Origin: M3007 sp964646615
Lineage (GTDB): Bacteria; Bacteroidota; Bacteroidia; Chitinophagales; Saprospiraceae
Length of the DNA: 64,000 nt
Direction of reading: 5' to 3'
NCBI GenBank assembly: GCA_964646615.1
Contig: CAZYEV010000069.1
Span: 19,484 to 83,483 of the forward strand
Positions 15,950-25,316 of the stretch are shown piece by piece (position 1 is the stretch's first letter; each line of letters opens with the position of its first letter). The translations under genes were made by a program, and so were the position numbers. The notes beneath the pieces were generated by a model. It searched no databases. It was not told the DNA's origin and saw only the letters and a program-made list of their open reading frames with translations.

Positions 15950-18709
15950 TTATGCCTTTAAGATTTCCATGTAAAGTTCGCCTATATCGGCCAGCAGGCC
16001 ACTGCAGCCAGCTAGTATAAAACTATCCTTTGTCAAAGTAGGAGGATTCTCTTTTTCCGAAGCAGGAGAACCCTTTTCTTCCGAAGCAGGAAGGTTCTTC
16101 CAGCACGCCTTTTGGGGCCATTCGGCGTTGGCCAGCGTGTCGGCAACAAACTGCCGAAATGTCTCATCTTCTACCGGTTGTTCGTGTCCGTACCACAGTT
16201 GACGGGTGGCCTCAATGCTGTGAATGATCTGACGGCGTTGGCGCTGAGAAAGCTCTTTCAAACACTCCCAGATTTGTTTCACCTCGGTGAGTTCGTCTAA
16301 GTAGAGCGGTCGCGTCGGACGACTCCGACGTCGGCCCTCGCCGTTGTAGTGAATCTCGAAGCGGCGAGCATTGGTGTCTAAAAACTCAAAGTCGAAGGTG
16401 GCAGGGGTAAAGTAGATCTCGTCATTAGCCTTCAGCTCGCTGGCGTGAACCAGCCAGTCTTCCTGGCCCGTCCAGGGATTGTAGGCTTTTGTGCTTCGCT
16501 GCCGCTCAGCGGCGTCTGTTTTTGAGAAGGCATATGGATACCAATGGTCTTCTGTCGTGCCGTCGCCCATGCGCAGCGGCACTCGCCAGCAGAGGGTTCT
16601 GTTTTGTTGCTTTAAGCGCACCTCGGCTACTTCGGCCCATTGCCCCTCGCCACTGTTTTTACGGGTAACTTTTTCGACCTTCCACACCTGCGCATCGCTG
16701 GGTTGCCGCAGCATGGCGCGCCCGGCATCGAGGATGGCACGCAGCGGCGTGCGCCGGTGGGCAAATACCGCGCCTATGTGCACGGGAAGCCGATTGCGCA
16801 CCTTGCCCATTTCTTCCTCGTATTTGGCTTTAATCTTCTCTACTACATCGAGCACCATTTCGGCTGGCACTAACATCATGAAAGCGTTGGGCTCCGTCAG
16901 GATGGGAATAACCGGGCTATACTGGCCTTTTTCCGCTATCTGTATGTTCTTCAGGGTGCCTATTTGCTGGCTGCCCGCACCGTATTCGGAAGGCGTGTAA
17001 ACAGTCAAGTCCTTCGTTTTTGCTAAAAATTCCTCTACAGGCTGTCCCAGCTGTTCCTTCGAGCTTAAGTATTCCAGGTTATCGCACGACAGAAAGGCAC
17101 TGCCGTCCCAAAGTACGCTCATCTTGAGCTGGTCTTTGACCAACACGTAGGAGTGGTAATGATAGAGGGAGTGCTTTCCGTCGTCAGGAATAAAGCTACC
17201 TGCTATTTGCAAGCGAATGCGCTGGCTTTGATACTCACCCTGTATTTGTTCGCTCACTTCCTGCCAAAAGCGTTGGGTGGTTTCCCAAATGCGGCGAAGG
17301 CGGGCGAAGGAAGGGTTTTTGGGGGTAATGGGTTTTGATTTAGTATTTTCCGGATCAGCGGGAGATATGAGGAACAATGTTTTCAATAACGTTCCATCTA
17401 GCCAGTGCTTTAGATAAAATCGCCCTGTAATCAGGGCTAACCGGCCGTTTTGGTCAGCCACCTCATCCAACCAAATGGTACGTTTTTGCTGCTGTTGGAG
17501 CCATTCTCGAGCGCGATTGGCGCGGCGCTTTTCGCAAATGTTGCATACTCGCCTATCGGCAGATTTACCTTGTGGTCTGATGCCGCACACGGAGCAAATT
17601 TCAGCGGTTGGTTGAGACGCTGGCCAGTAAATGCGTATCTTGTCTGCCTGAGCAAAGGATATTGCCTTTGAAGACAAAATGCCAGCAATGTCTGGTAACT
17701 CGTCGTTGCTGCTGCTGTTTGACTTTGCTTTTTCTTGCCATTCAGGGTCCTGGCCCCACCAGGGTTTCTGTTCTAAGCCCACATGTGGTATCCATTCTGC
17801 GCTTATTTGGAGGCTCGGGTCGTTCTTTAACGTACCTTCGGCGAAGGCATCGAGAATGAGGACTTTGAGTGCCTTGCCGTCTGCTTTTGCATTTTCTAAC
17901 ACGTCTTCCTGGAGGTCAGGTACCACATAGATACTCCCGTTTTCATCTCGATAGACCTCGCTGGCTATTGGATAGGTAATCTCCAGGAGTTTCTGCACTT
18001 TGTTCAGAGCATCCGAAATTAACTCCTTTCTGGCCAACAGGTCGGATATCTTCTCTGCCTGACGCAGAAAGTTCAGGCCATCTATGCGTACACTAAGTAG
18101 CCGCCAGCGAAGGTCTTTAACATTCTGGAACTGCCCGTTCAGTAGGGCACCCGCCAGAGCTGCCTTATACAGAGCGCCAACCAGCATTCCCCAACTCCAA
18201 AGGTTGACCTCATTGATAGGCCGTCGGGTGTCGGCTACGGTTTGAGAGAAGAGTGGCTCAATAGTTTGCTTTTGCTTTTCTCTGTCAGTCAGATCTGTCC
18301 AGGGTAATGCCCAAAGAGCCGATGTAAGACCGGAAGGAACAGATTTCTCAAAACCAAAAGGTGTGCTCAAATGAATTTTACAATATCCCTGCTTACCGCC
18401 AACTGGTTCTTGCTTGTCAAAATGAGAGGTGTTGTGTGCGCGAGTAAGGTAACTGGGTAGAAATAGCGGACTCTCCTTCCGTTCTTTCCAGAGTTGCGGG
18501 ATGGACGCATTTTCGTTAAGCAGGTTTATAAAAAGGTTTTGTAATTCTGCAAACCTTTTGATAATCTCGTCCCTTGGCAGATTGGCTCCATGACCGGCCT
18601 GACTTTTTAGAAACTCCTCCGAGCACTTCCGATGGTCATGCAGCCACCCCACCACCTCTGCCAGCAGGATGTTTTTGCGGTGTTGGGCCAGTTTGTTCAG
18701 GTCATACAT
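15950..18709 (-). CDS. csx11: Csx11/Cas10-like large subunit lacking the GGDD cyclase motif, locus 1
   Basis: 919 residues. The N-terminus carries an HD-type motif (VVGWLHDHRK, H24-D25), and a zinc ribbon CxxC-x13-CxxC (CSVCG...CNICE) lies around residues 375-395. The palm region can be recognised from the conserved hydrophobic context (MMLVPAEMVLDVVEKI, then HIGAVFAHRRTPLRAILDAG), but the place where active Cas10 has GGDD reads EPNAF (residues 606-610). Without these acidic residues cyclic oligoadenylate synthesis is not expected. The C-terminal part (RRFEIHYNGEGRRRSRP) is Csx11-like. DNase activity from the HD domain is possible. Overlaps the preceding RAMP gene by 8 bases. Confidence 0.8.
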   Translation of the reverse strand: MYDLNKLAQHRKNILLAEVVGWLHDHRKCSEEFLKSQAGHGANLPRDEIIKRFAELQNLFINLLNENASIPQLWKERKESPLFLPSYLTRAHNTSHFDKQEPVGGKQGYCKIHLSTPFGFEKSVPSGLTSALWALPWTDLTDREKQKQTIEPLFSQTVADTRRPINEVNLWSWGMLVGALYKAALAGALLNGQFQNVKDLRWRLLSVRIDGLNFLRQAEKISDLLARKELISDALNKVQKLLEITYPIASEVYRDENGSIYVVPDLQEDVLENAKADGKALKVLILDAFAEGTLKNDPSLQISAEWIPHVGLEQKPWWGQDPEWQEKAKSNSSSNDELPDIAGILSSKAISFAQADKIRIYWPASQPTAEICSVCGIRPQGKSADRRVCNICEKRRANRAREWLQQQQKRTIWLDEVADQNGRLALITGRFYLKHWLDGTLLKTLFLISPADPENTKSKPITPKNPSFARLRRIWETTQRFWQEVSEQIQGEYQSQRIRLQIAGSFIPDDGKHSLYHYHSYVLVKDQLKMSVLWDGSAFLSCDNLEYLSSKEQLGQPVEEFLAKTKDLTVYTPSEYGAGSQQIGTLKNIQIAEKGQYSPVIPILTEPNAFMMLVPAEMVLDVVEKIKAKYEEEMGKVRNRLPVHIGAVFAHRRTPLRAILDAGRAMLRQPSDAQVWKVEKVTRKNSGEGQWAEVAEVRLKQQNRTLCWRVPLRMGDGTTEDHWYPYAFSKTDAAERQRSTKAYNPWTGQEDWLVHASELKANDEIYFTPATFDFEFLDTNARRFEIHYNGEGRRRSRPTRPLYLDELTEVKQIWECLKELSQRQRRQIIHSIEATRQLWYGHEQPVEDETFRQFVADTLANAEWPQKACWKNLPASEEKGSPASEKENPPTLTKDSFILAGCSGLLADIGELYMEILKA

Positions 18710-19640
18710 GGTCTTGGTTCCAGGCTTGGATGAAGGTTGTTTTGCAGGACTCAGGTTGTAGGTTGATTTCCTCAGTTTTCACGCGGGCCAGGCCGTAGCC
18801 ACTGCTGGTTTTGGCGCCGAATCCGTATTGGGTGAGCATAGCGCGCAGGGCGCGGGCGGTGGTTTGAAGGTCCGCCGTTATTTCCTGTGGGGTGGGTGCG
18901 CTGTTAGGGACGTATATCAGTTGGAAGACGCCTTTTGCGCCGACGGGTGCGCACTCAAAGAGGATAGGACCGCGTTTGCCTACATTGCTTTTGCGGTCGT
19001 GAGGGTTGAGCACCTCCAGACCCAGGCGGTCGAAGAAGGTGGGGAAGAAGTGGAGGTGGCCACTCTGGAAATGCTGGTCTTCTCCTTTCGCATTGCCGAA
19101 GAGGCGCTCTTCGGTGGCTTCATCGCCTGGGGTATCCAGCTGTCTGAAGGCGGTTCGCAGGGCGCCTTTCCATTGCGAAGCGGCGATGTAGGGAACCCGG
19201 AAGATGCGGTCTTTTTTTAGCGGGTTATCCAGCAGGTGGAAGGTCTGGTCGTCGCGGCTGATGTAGGGCTTGAGCAGGGTGAAGGGCAATTGGAGCGTCC
19301 AGGCGTGAGCGGGCAGTTGCTCTACGGGTGGCAGCGTGGGTAATTGCCCGAGCTGATGCATCAGCTGCCGGCGCTTTTGAAGAAAAGTGGCAGAGTCTTG
19401 CTCAACCCAACGGCGGTAGCCGCCGATATTGGGTTTGACGCCGGTGCGTGCGCGGTCGCGGACGGGCGTAGCGATGGCCTGAGCCAGTAGGTCGAGGCGG
19501 GCGATGGGGTCTTCGATGTGTTCAAGGTCGCGCCAGGCGGAGGGCAATTTTGGGCTATCGCCGGCCAGCCACTGGTAAGCCTCAAACTGATGGTGGCTCA
19601 TGAGTGCGAAGGGGTAGTGGGTGTGGAAGTCGTAGGTCAT
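18702..19640 (-). CDS. Type III CRISPR RAMP protein (Cas7 group), locus 1
   Basis: 312 residues. RAMP features: PYIAASQWKGALRTAFRQL (~148-166), the small LFGNAKGED segment and a conserved block with NPHDRKSNVGKRGPILFE then VGAKGVFQLIYVP (~215-255), and the Gly-rich YGFGAKTSSGYG near the C-terminus. It probably takes the Cmr6-like place in the complex, which otherwise has no obvious Cmr6. Its ATG overlaps the TOPRIM gene stop (ATGA) and its own stop overlaps csx11. Confidence 0.75.
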   Translation of the reverse strand: MTYDFHTHYPFALMSHHQFEAYQWLAGDSPKLPSAWRDLEHIEDPIARLDLLAQAIATPVRDRARTGVKPNIGGYRRWVEQDSATFLQKRRQLMHQLGQLPTLPPVEQLPAHAWTLQLPFTLLKPYISRDDQTFHLLDNPLKKDRIFRVPYIAASQWKGALRTAFRQLDTPGDEATEERLFGNAKGEDQHFQSGHLHFFPTFFDRLGLEVLNPHDRKSNVGKRGPILFECAPVGAKGVFQLIYVPNSAPTPQEITADLQTTARALRAMLTQYGFGAKTSSGYGLARVKTEEINLQPESCKTTFIQAWNQDHV

Positions 19641-20329
19641 TGCAAGGTCTTGACTGCGGCGAACAAAGAGGAGAAATGCCTTTGAAGAAGGGAGTCTTCA
19701 GCATTGGCCAAAGCTTTATCAGCAAACACAGGTGGCGAAGTATGCATCTTTAGCATCGCAGCGTAAAGTCGGATATAGTCCTTAGCCTCATAAAGTGAGA
19801 TCCCGTTGTTCGCTAATAGTTGCGGAAGCTCTTCAGTTACTTTTTTCATTAAAGTAGGGCCATCGGCTATCTTCTGCTTCTCCGCCAATGCTTGAGCAAT
19901 CTGAGGCTCTAGCGCAATAGCTAAGATATAGTCGTCTATCGTGGATTTAATGAAAGACTCACTCCACTGATAATCAGCAATATGAAGACATAGACGAAGG
20001 TCAATTGCTTGTTTCGTAAATAGGAAAATGTTAGAGCCCATCTGTTTTACTTGAATGGAGTCATCTAAATTTCGGTTCTTGAGCATCTTTTTTAGCATTT
20101 GTTCTGTTCCTTGTTTCAGCCGCTCAGCAGTTTCGCCCTCGTGCCTGTCTAAATCACGCATTACCAATACCCGTAACGGTTTTAGGGCTAAATCCGGACC
20201 AAGGATGTTGGAAATTTTATCGTTCATATGCCCTTTTCCGCCAGCCGGGATGATTTGCTCGGCGGGTAAGCCTAATCTCTTCATGATAAGTTCCTCCGTC
20301 TTACCTTCAGTGAACACCTTCATACTCAT
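19637..20329 (-). CDS. TOPRIM-like nuclease partner of the ATPase, embedded in CRISPR locus 1
   Basis: 230 residues from ATG 20329 (23-base overlap with the ATPase gene; a second ATG six bases on). The first 65 residues have the TOPRIM outline: VFTEGKTE with Glu8, a GGKG turn (30-33), and the DxD pair in RDLDRHEGE (D59, D61), which in OLD-family and DUF4435 nucleases bind metal. The remainder is helical and not recognised. Together with the upstream ATPase gene it resembles the split ATPase/TOPRIM modules of the OLD/PARIS kind (AriA/AriB). It is coupled by ATGA overlap to the next cmr RAMP gene. Nuclease activity is an inference from the motif. Confidence 0.65.
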   Translation of the reverse strand: MSMKVFTEGKTEELIMKRLGLPAEQIIPAGGKGHMNDKISNILGPDLALKPLRVLVMRDLDRHEGETAERLKQGTEQMLKKMLKNRNLDDSIQVKQMGSNIFLFTKQAIDLRLCLHIADYQWSESFIKSTIDDYILAIALEPQIAQALAEKQKIADGPTLMKKVTEELPQLLANNGISLYEAKDYIRLYAAMLKMHTSPPVFADKALANAEDSLLQRHFSSLFAAVKTLQ

Positions 20330-21620
20330 TGCGCAATTGAAATTGAAGTGGAGAGCCAAAATCTTCCAGCACTCGCGGGTCAAGCCCTGACTCTAACCAA
20401 GAAACGAGGTTATGAGCATCGAACCAAGAACTTTTGAAACGCCCTTCTTGCAGATTAAACAAGAAGGCAAGGGCTTCATTAGAAAGCAAATATTCTTGCT
20501 GAAGCATGCGGGTAAAGTGCCCCAGTATTTCGATGCTATGGGTAGCGATGAAGACTTGCACAGGTTTGTCTTTCAGCATATCTAATACGGTGGTAAGTAG
20601 CCGTGCTAGAGTAGCAGGATTGTGGAATACCTCCGGTTCTTCCCAAAGCAACATCCCTGGCCGCTCTTCGCTGACCCTCTCGCACAAAGTAACCAGGGCG
20701 GTCAGGAGTTTGAAAGCATGGCGGGCACCGTCGCCGAGTTGGTCCACAGGCAAGGGAGTCTTGCCGGGAAAGCGCACGTAGCCGGTATATCCGGGCTGGC
20801 CGTCTTTGGCTTCTTTAATATCCAGAGATGCGTTTTCCAGAGTGGGGAACACCTTGGCCATCTGGGCGGCAATTTTGGCTTCCCAGTCGGTTATGCCATG
20901 ATAGGCATTGTTGGCAAATGGGGCTGAGAAGTGGGCAACAACGGTGTTGAAATTGAAAAAGATAACGTGCTCTGGGGCGGGCCGTTGGCCCTGTGTGGCC
21001 CAGATGGCGAGTTTGTCTATGTCTGATTGGTGCGCCCACTGATAGACCCAATCGTCTTCCCACAGATAATGCCAGTCGGCGTCGGGTGGGTTGAGGCCTT
21101 GCTCGCGCAGGTAAGGAGGCATCATTGTATCGTCCAATTGCTCGGGCTTCGGCAGGGTAAACATGGCTATTTCAGCGAGGTCTTCATTTACGAAGATGGC
21201 ATCGTCTTCCCTATCGGGAGTGGGTGGTGGAGCAGCTAAGAGGAATTCAGGCCAGGAGGAAAGGCCGAGTTTGACGCGGATACCGCCTTGTGAAGTCAGG
21301 GAGGTTCCTCCTTTTTGCCACTTGGGGCTTTTATTGTGGCGTTGACGCAAGCAGGGTAATGGCGCTTGGCCCAGCAGGTCGTGTGCTGAAGTAGTGGCGT
21401 CGAAAGCGCTGGCCCGGGCGCGCGTTTCGTCTTCGGCATTCATGAGGTCTTCGCGGAAAAACTGGGCTGGTCGGCCACTGGTGGCGCTCAGGTAGAGCAG
21501 TTCAAGCACCGCCGTTTTGCCGCTGTTGTTAGGGCCAATAAAGACATTGAAGCGCCGCAGATCGTCCAAGCGTCCTTGCTTGATGCCACGGAAGCGATGT
21601 ATGAAAAGGTTTTTAATCAT
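20307..21620 (-). CDS. ABC/RecF-type ATPase (AAA_15/AAA_21-like), embedded in CRISPR locus 1
   Basis: 437 residues. Walker A GPNNSGKT (29-36), an LGDGAR signature-like motif near 300, Walker B MLLWEEPE (E327/E328 catalytic Glu) and the H-switch FIATHSIEIL (~355-365) are all intact. The order and size match the ATPase of OLD-type and PARIS AriA-type defence modules. No TOPRIM domain is fused; it is encoded by the next gene. The gene lies 21 bases behind cmr1 and overlaps the TOPRIM gene, so all are in one transcript. Predicted role: sensor or gate for the TOPRIM effector. Not a standard cmr gene. Confidence 0.8.
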   Translation of the reverse strand: MIKNLFIHRFRGIKQGRLDDLRRFNVFIGPNNSGKTAVLELLYLSATSGRPAQFFREDLMNAEDETRARASAFDATTSAHDLLGQAPLPCLRQRHNKSPKWQKGGTSLTSQGGIRVKLGLSSWPEFLLAAPPPTPDREDDAIFVNEDLAEIAMFTLPKPEQLDDTMMPPYLREQGLNPPDADWHYLWEDDWVYQWAHQSDIDKLAIWATQGQRPAPEHVIFFNFNTVVAHFSAPFANNAYHGITDWEAKIAAQMAKVFPTLENASLDIKEAKDGQPGYTGYVRFPGKTPLPVDQLGDGARHAFKLLTALVTLCERVSEERPGMLLWEEPEVFHNPATLARLLTTVLDMLKDKPVQVFIATHSIEILGHFTRMLQQEYLLSNEALAFLFNLQEGRFKSSWFDAHNLVSWLESGLDPRVLEDFGSPLQFQLRNEYEGVH

Positions 21621-21641
21621 AGCACAAGGTAATAAAATGGG

Positions 21642-22739
21642 TCAAATGTCGAGGGTTTTCTTCCACTGCTCACGCGGAATGGTGATGAGCTTTCCCTCTA
21701 TGCCCACCGTATTTGCCCAAATATCGGCATTTTGAAACATAGCCCACACTGCTTTTTCGTCCTTGATGTCATGGAGCCAGGCAGCGCCGCGAATTTCCCA
21801 GGCCTCATCGGTGCGATAGGCCCAGCTGACGGCCACCTTTCCGCGTTGGCGTTCGGTTTCGACCAGTCCCCAGAAGTCGCGTTCGCGTCCCCAGTGGCGT
21901 TGCCAGTGGCCGAAGCGCCAGGTATTTTTGAGCAGCGGGGCAATGGGCACTGTCTGTCGGGCAAAAGGCTGTACGTTGCGCACGACGCGCTCCAGACCCG
22001 AAAGGCCCACCCACCAGCTGGGATGCTCGGGCTCGAAACGATAGCAGAAGAAACCCATGTCTTTCAGGTTGGGCAAGTCTCTTGGTCGTGCCTCCAAAGT
22101 CTGTTCTTGCCCTGTGTTTTCAGGTAAAAGATTTTTCCATGAAAAGCTGGTAGTATGCTGCTTGACTTCCTCGTTATTCAGTACCTCCACTACCCCATAT
22201 CCCAATTGCGGTTTGGCGCCTAAGCTGCCGTATTGCTCTATGAAACGCAGGAGAGCGAGCACCTGCGCTACATGAGAGGGAGACGCCCGCAACCGCAGGG
22301 AAAAAGTCCCTAAGCGCCCCGGCGGCAGATACCATCCACGGGTGCGACCCTCAGGGCGGATATTGAGGAGGGTATTTCCTATCCAGATCGCCTGCGTTTT
22401 ATCTTCTACAACCTGCAGCTGAAAGCGTCGTCGCCAGCCAGTAGCGCCGAAGAGCTGGCAGACGTCGCACAAACCGGCCCTGCGTAGTGCTTGACGTTCG
22501 TCAGAAACGGCACTGGGCCTATGCTTCGCGGCGTCGTACAGACATTTTTTATCACCGCTGGGGTCGCAGGCTTTGCCGCCCAACGCGCGTACAATGGCTT
22601 CATACCACCAGCGCATACTGCCCAATAGTCCGCTTTCGCAGATGCGGTTCATTTGTCCGTCCGCACCACCTGTCCATAGGGGGGTAAGCGTCTTGAAGGA
22701 TATCTTTACCTCTACATTTCTCTCGTTGGATGGAGCCAT
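21642..22739 (-). CDS. cmr1: Cmr1-like RAMP protein, first gene of CRISPR locus 1
   Basis: 365 residues. The N-terminus has the Cmr1 hallmark (TLTPLWTGGADGQMNRICES, then GLLGSMRWWYEAIVRALGG), followed by a cysteine cluster (CDPSGDKKCLYDA, CDVCQLFGATGW) probably binding metal. A Gly-rich KPQLGYGVVEV closes the first RAMP half; a second ~150-residue half follows. Cmr1 caps the 3' end of the crRNA in type III-B complexes. It is the operon's first gene; a good promoter lies 22 bases upstream. Confidence 0.85.
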   Translation of the reverse strand: MAPSNERNVEVKISFKTLTPLWTGGADGQMNRICESGLLGSMRWWYEAIVRALGGKACDPSGDKKCLYDAAKHRPSAVSDERQALRRAGLCDVCQLFGATGWRRRFQLQVVEDKTQAIWIGNTLLNIRPEGRTRGWYLPPGRLGTFSLRLRASPSHVAQVLALLRFIEQYGSLGAKPQLGYGVVEVLNNEEVKQHTTSFSWKNLLPENTGQEQTLEARPRDLPNLKDMGFFCYRFEPEHPSWWVGLSGLERVVRNVQPFARQTVPIAPLLKNTWRFGHWQRHWGRERDFWGLVETERQRGKVAVSWAYRTDEAWEIRGAAWLHDIKDEKAVWAMFQNADIWANTVGIEGKLITIPREQWKKTLDI

Positions 22740-22760
22740 CGCACATTTTTTTTACCTGGA

Positions 22761-22793
22761 CAAATGTACATGAACAATCCAAAAGAGCCACAA
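22761..22793 (-). promoter_or_regulatory. Promoter of CRISPR locus 1
   Basis: On the minus strand TACATTTG (22768-22761) matches the -7 consensus exactly, with TTG (22793-22791) 22 bases upstream. The leader to the cmr1 ATG is about 15 bases. No other element of this strength was seen inside the eight-gene operon. Confidence 0.65.
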
Positions 22794-22864
22794 CAAGAAA
22801 AGCCTTATCGTAAATTTCGTACAGCCTTTCCGGTGTACTTTGAACGATGTTGGAAGCCCGGCGG

Positions 22865-23824
22865 CTACACCCCCACCTTCCGCCCATACCGCTCTCCCAG
22901 ATGTTGCAGCATGTCGCGCGTCATGGCGTCTAAGTCGTAGTGAGGTTTCCAGCCCCAGTCGTGGCGGGCGCGGGAGTCGTCAATGGAGGCGGGCCAGCTG
23001 TCGGCGATTTTTTGGCGCGCGTCGGGTTGGTAGCGCACCTGGAAGTCGGGCAGGTATTTTTGGATGCTGGCGGCCACTTCGGCGGGGGTAAAGGTCATGC
23101 CAGCCAGGTTGTAGCTGGTTCGGACGGACAGGTTTTGGGCGGGTGCCTCCATGAGTTCGAGTGTGGCGCGAATGGCGTCGGGCATGTAGAGCATGGGCAG
23201 GGCGGTGTCGGCCCTGAGGAAGCACTCATAGGGTTCGCCCTTGACGGCGTAGTGGTAGATATGTACGGCATAGTCGGTGGTGCCGCCGCCGGGGTCGCTC
23301 TGATAGCCGATAATGCCCGGGTAGCGCAGCGAGCGCACATCTAAGCCGTAGTTGTGGTGGTAGTAGTTGGCCCAGTTTTCACCTGCTACTTTGCTGATGC
23401 CATAGACCGTTGTGGGAATGAGCACGGCATCTTGCGGGGTGTTTTGCTTGACGGCATCTGGCCCGAAGACGGCGATAGAGGAGGGGTAATAGACTTTGGA
23501 GATGCCGTTGTCGAGGCTCGTTTTCAGCACATTGAGCCAGCTGGTCATGTTAAGATTCCAGGCCCACAGCGGGTTTTCTTCGCCTCGGGCGCTGAGGATG
23601 GCAGCCAGGTGGTAGATTTGGGTGATGCGCCATCGGCGTACGATTTCGTCTAAGGCGGCGCCGTCGCAGGCGTCGAGGATCTCGAAGGGGCCGGTGGCGG
23701 TTTCGGCGGCCCGGATGTCGGTGGCTAAGACGTGGTCGGTTCCGTACGCTTCGCGGAGGGCTTCGGTGAGTACGGCGCCGATTTGCCCGTTGGCGCCGAT
23801 GACGAGGATGTTGTCTTGTTTCAT
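22865..23824 (-). CDS. NAD-dependent SDR epimerase, L-threonine 3-dehydrogenase-like
   Basis: 319 residues from ATG 23824 (an earlier in-frame start lacks homology). Extended SDR fold: Gly motif GANGQIG (residues ~8-14), SSIAVFG and the YxxxK catalytic pair in TVYGISKVAGE, and a family-typical PGIIGYQSDPGGGTTDYAV. This pattern, the size and the absence of sugar-epimerase features fit the short-chain threonine 3-dehydrogenases (UDP-galactose epimerase-like), which oxidise L-threonine to 2-amino-3-ketobutyrate. No kbl gene adjoins it. Cytoplasmic. Confidence 0.8.
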   Translation of the reverse strand: MKQDNILVIGANGQIGAVLTEALREAYGTDHVLATDIRAAETATGPFEILDACDGAALDEIVRRWRITQIYHLAAILSARGEENPLWAWNLNMTSWLNVLKTSLDNGISKVYYPSSIAVFGPDAVKQNTPQDAVLIPTTVYGISKVAGENWANYYHHNYGLDVRSLRYPGIIGYQSDPGGGTTDYAVHIYHYAVKGEPYECFLRADTALPMLYMPDAIRATLELMEAPAQNLSVRTSYNLAGMTFTPAEVAASIQKYLPDFQVRYQPDARQKIADSWPASIDDSRARHDWGWKPHYDLDAMTRDMLQHLGERYGRKVGV

Positions 23825-23989
23825 GCGTTTGCGGTCGGGCGGTTGTTTTGTGGGCGAAAAGTAGAACGACCGCACCGAAGCGGCGTAACATTGCCCAGCC
23901 AAAATGCCTGCCCGAGGCGTGCCAGTGGGTGCCGCGAACGTTTCTGGGCGGAGGTGATTGGCGCTTAAATGCCTCTCATTCTATCGGTT

Positions 23990-25288
23990 ATGATAAAAAA
24001 GCCTTCCCTTTTTGCCGCTGCTTTTTTTTGCTGGAATGCCCTGGCGGCCCAATCGTTGCTCACGCCGGAGGAAGCCGTCAATCTGGCGCTCAGTCAGAAC
24101 TTTTCGGTGCGCCTGGCCCAGGCAGATGCCGACATTGCCCACCAGAACAACACCGCTGCAAATGCGGGTCTGTTGCCGGTGGTCAATCTGGCCGTCAACG
24201 AGACGTTCACGCTGAGTGCTTTTCAGCAGCGGCTTATCAACGGCAACGAGTTCAATGCGCTGGGCGCACCGTTCAACAACCTCAATGGCGCCGTTCAGGC
24301 CAGCTGGGTGATTTATGAGGGCGGTCGGGCGCGCTTTGCCAAAGACCGCTTGCAGGCGCTGGACGAGCAGGCGCGCCTGACGCTGCAAGCCGCCGTGCAG
24401 CAGACTACGGCACAGGTACTCACGGCCTATTACGACGTCGTACGCAACCGCTTGCAGGAGCGCGCCACGCAGGAACTCATTACCCTCAACGAGGAGCGCC
24501 TGCGCATCGCCGAGGCGCGCGTGGCGGCGGGTGTGGCCGCCCAGCCCGATGTGTTGCAGGCGCGTTTAGACCTCAACCAGCTGCGCGCCGCCCTCTTGCA
24601 GCAGCAGGCGGCTACGGCGGCCTCGAAAGGTGTGCTCAACCAGCTGCTGGCCCGTGCGCCGCAGACGCCCTTCGAGGTCGTGTTGCAGATGGACGTCGCC
24701 TATGCTCCCGACCGCGAACGCTTGCTGGCACGTGCCCAGGCGGAAAGCCCGCTTATTCTGGCCCTGCAAAAAAGCGCCGAGGCGGCCGCCCGTGCGGTGG
24801 ACGAAGCCAATGCCCTGCGCGGCCCGCGCATCACGGCCAATGGGCAGTTTGTCGCTCTGCGCACCGACAACGGCGCCGGCTTTATCCGCAATAACAACCA
24901 GGCTGGCTTCGCTATCGGCGCCTCGCTTGCCCTACCGCTCTATAACGGCGGCAATCTGAAACGCCAGGCTGATGTCGCCCGCATCAGCGCCGAACAAGCG
25001 GCCCTGCGCATCGAAGTGCAGCGCTTGGAACTGGAAACCGCTATCGAAAACCAGCTCGTCCTCTTTCGGGCCCAACAACAGGCGCTGGCCCTCGAAGACG
25101 AAAACGTCCAGACCGCTCGTGAAAGCCTGCTCATCAGCACCGAGCGCTTCCGCCTGGGCCAGACCAATGCCTTAGAAGTGCAGGCCGCACAGGGCGCCCT
25201 CGAACAGGCCCTCCTCCGGCAAAACCTCGCACGTTTTAACCTGAAAATAAGTGAAATACAACTGCGCCTGCTGACGGCTGATTTCTAA
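23990..25288 (+). CDS. TolC-family outer-membrane efflux protein
   Basis: 432 residues from ATG 23990, where the signal peptide starts (MIKKPSLFAAAFFCWNALAA). Two OEP repeats can be read: LTPEEAVNLALSQNFSVRLA at the N-terminus, and helical Ala/Gln/Leu/Glu-rich hairpins with the FRLGQTNALEVQAAQGALEQ motif near the C-terminus. Such proteins form the outer-membrane channel for RND or ABC exporters. No pump genes adjoin; the partner must be elsewhere. Convergent with the dehydrogenase gene. Confidence 0.85.
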   Translation: MIKKPSLFAAAFFCWNALAAQSLLTPEEAVNLALSQNFSVRLAQADADIAHQNNTAANAGLLPVVNLAVNETFTLSAFQQRLINGNEFNALGAPFNNLNGAVQASWVIYEGGRARFAKDRLQALDEQARLTLQAAVQQTTAQVLTAYYDVVRNRLQERATQELITLNEERLRIAEARVAAGVAAQPDVLQARLDLNQLRAALLQQQAATAASKGVLNQLLARAPQTPFEVVLQMDVAYAPDRERLLARAQAESPLILALQKSAEAAARAVDEANALRGPRITANGQFVALRTDNGAGFIRNNNQAGFAIGASLALPLYNGGNLKRQADVARISAEQAALRIEVQRLELETAIENQLVLFRAQQQALALEDENVQTARESLLISTERFRLGQTNALEVQAAQGALEQALLRQNLARFNLKISEIQLRLLTADF

Positions 25289-25316
25289 AAGGCCTCTGCA
25301 GGCTGCACAAACTGCC

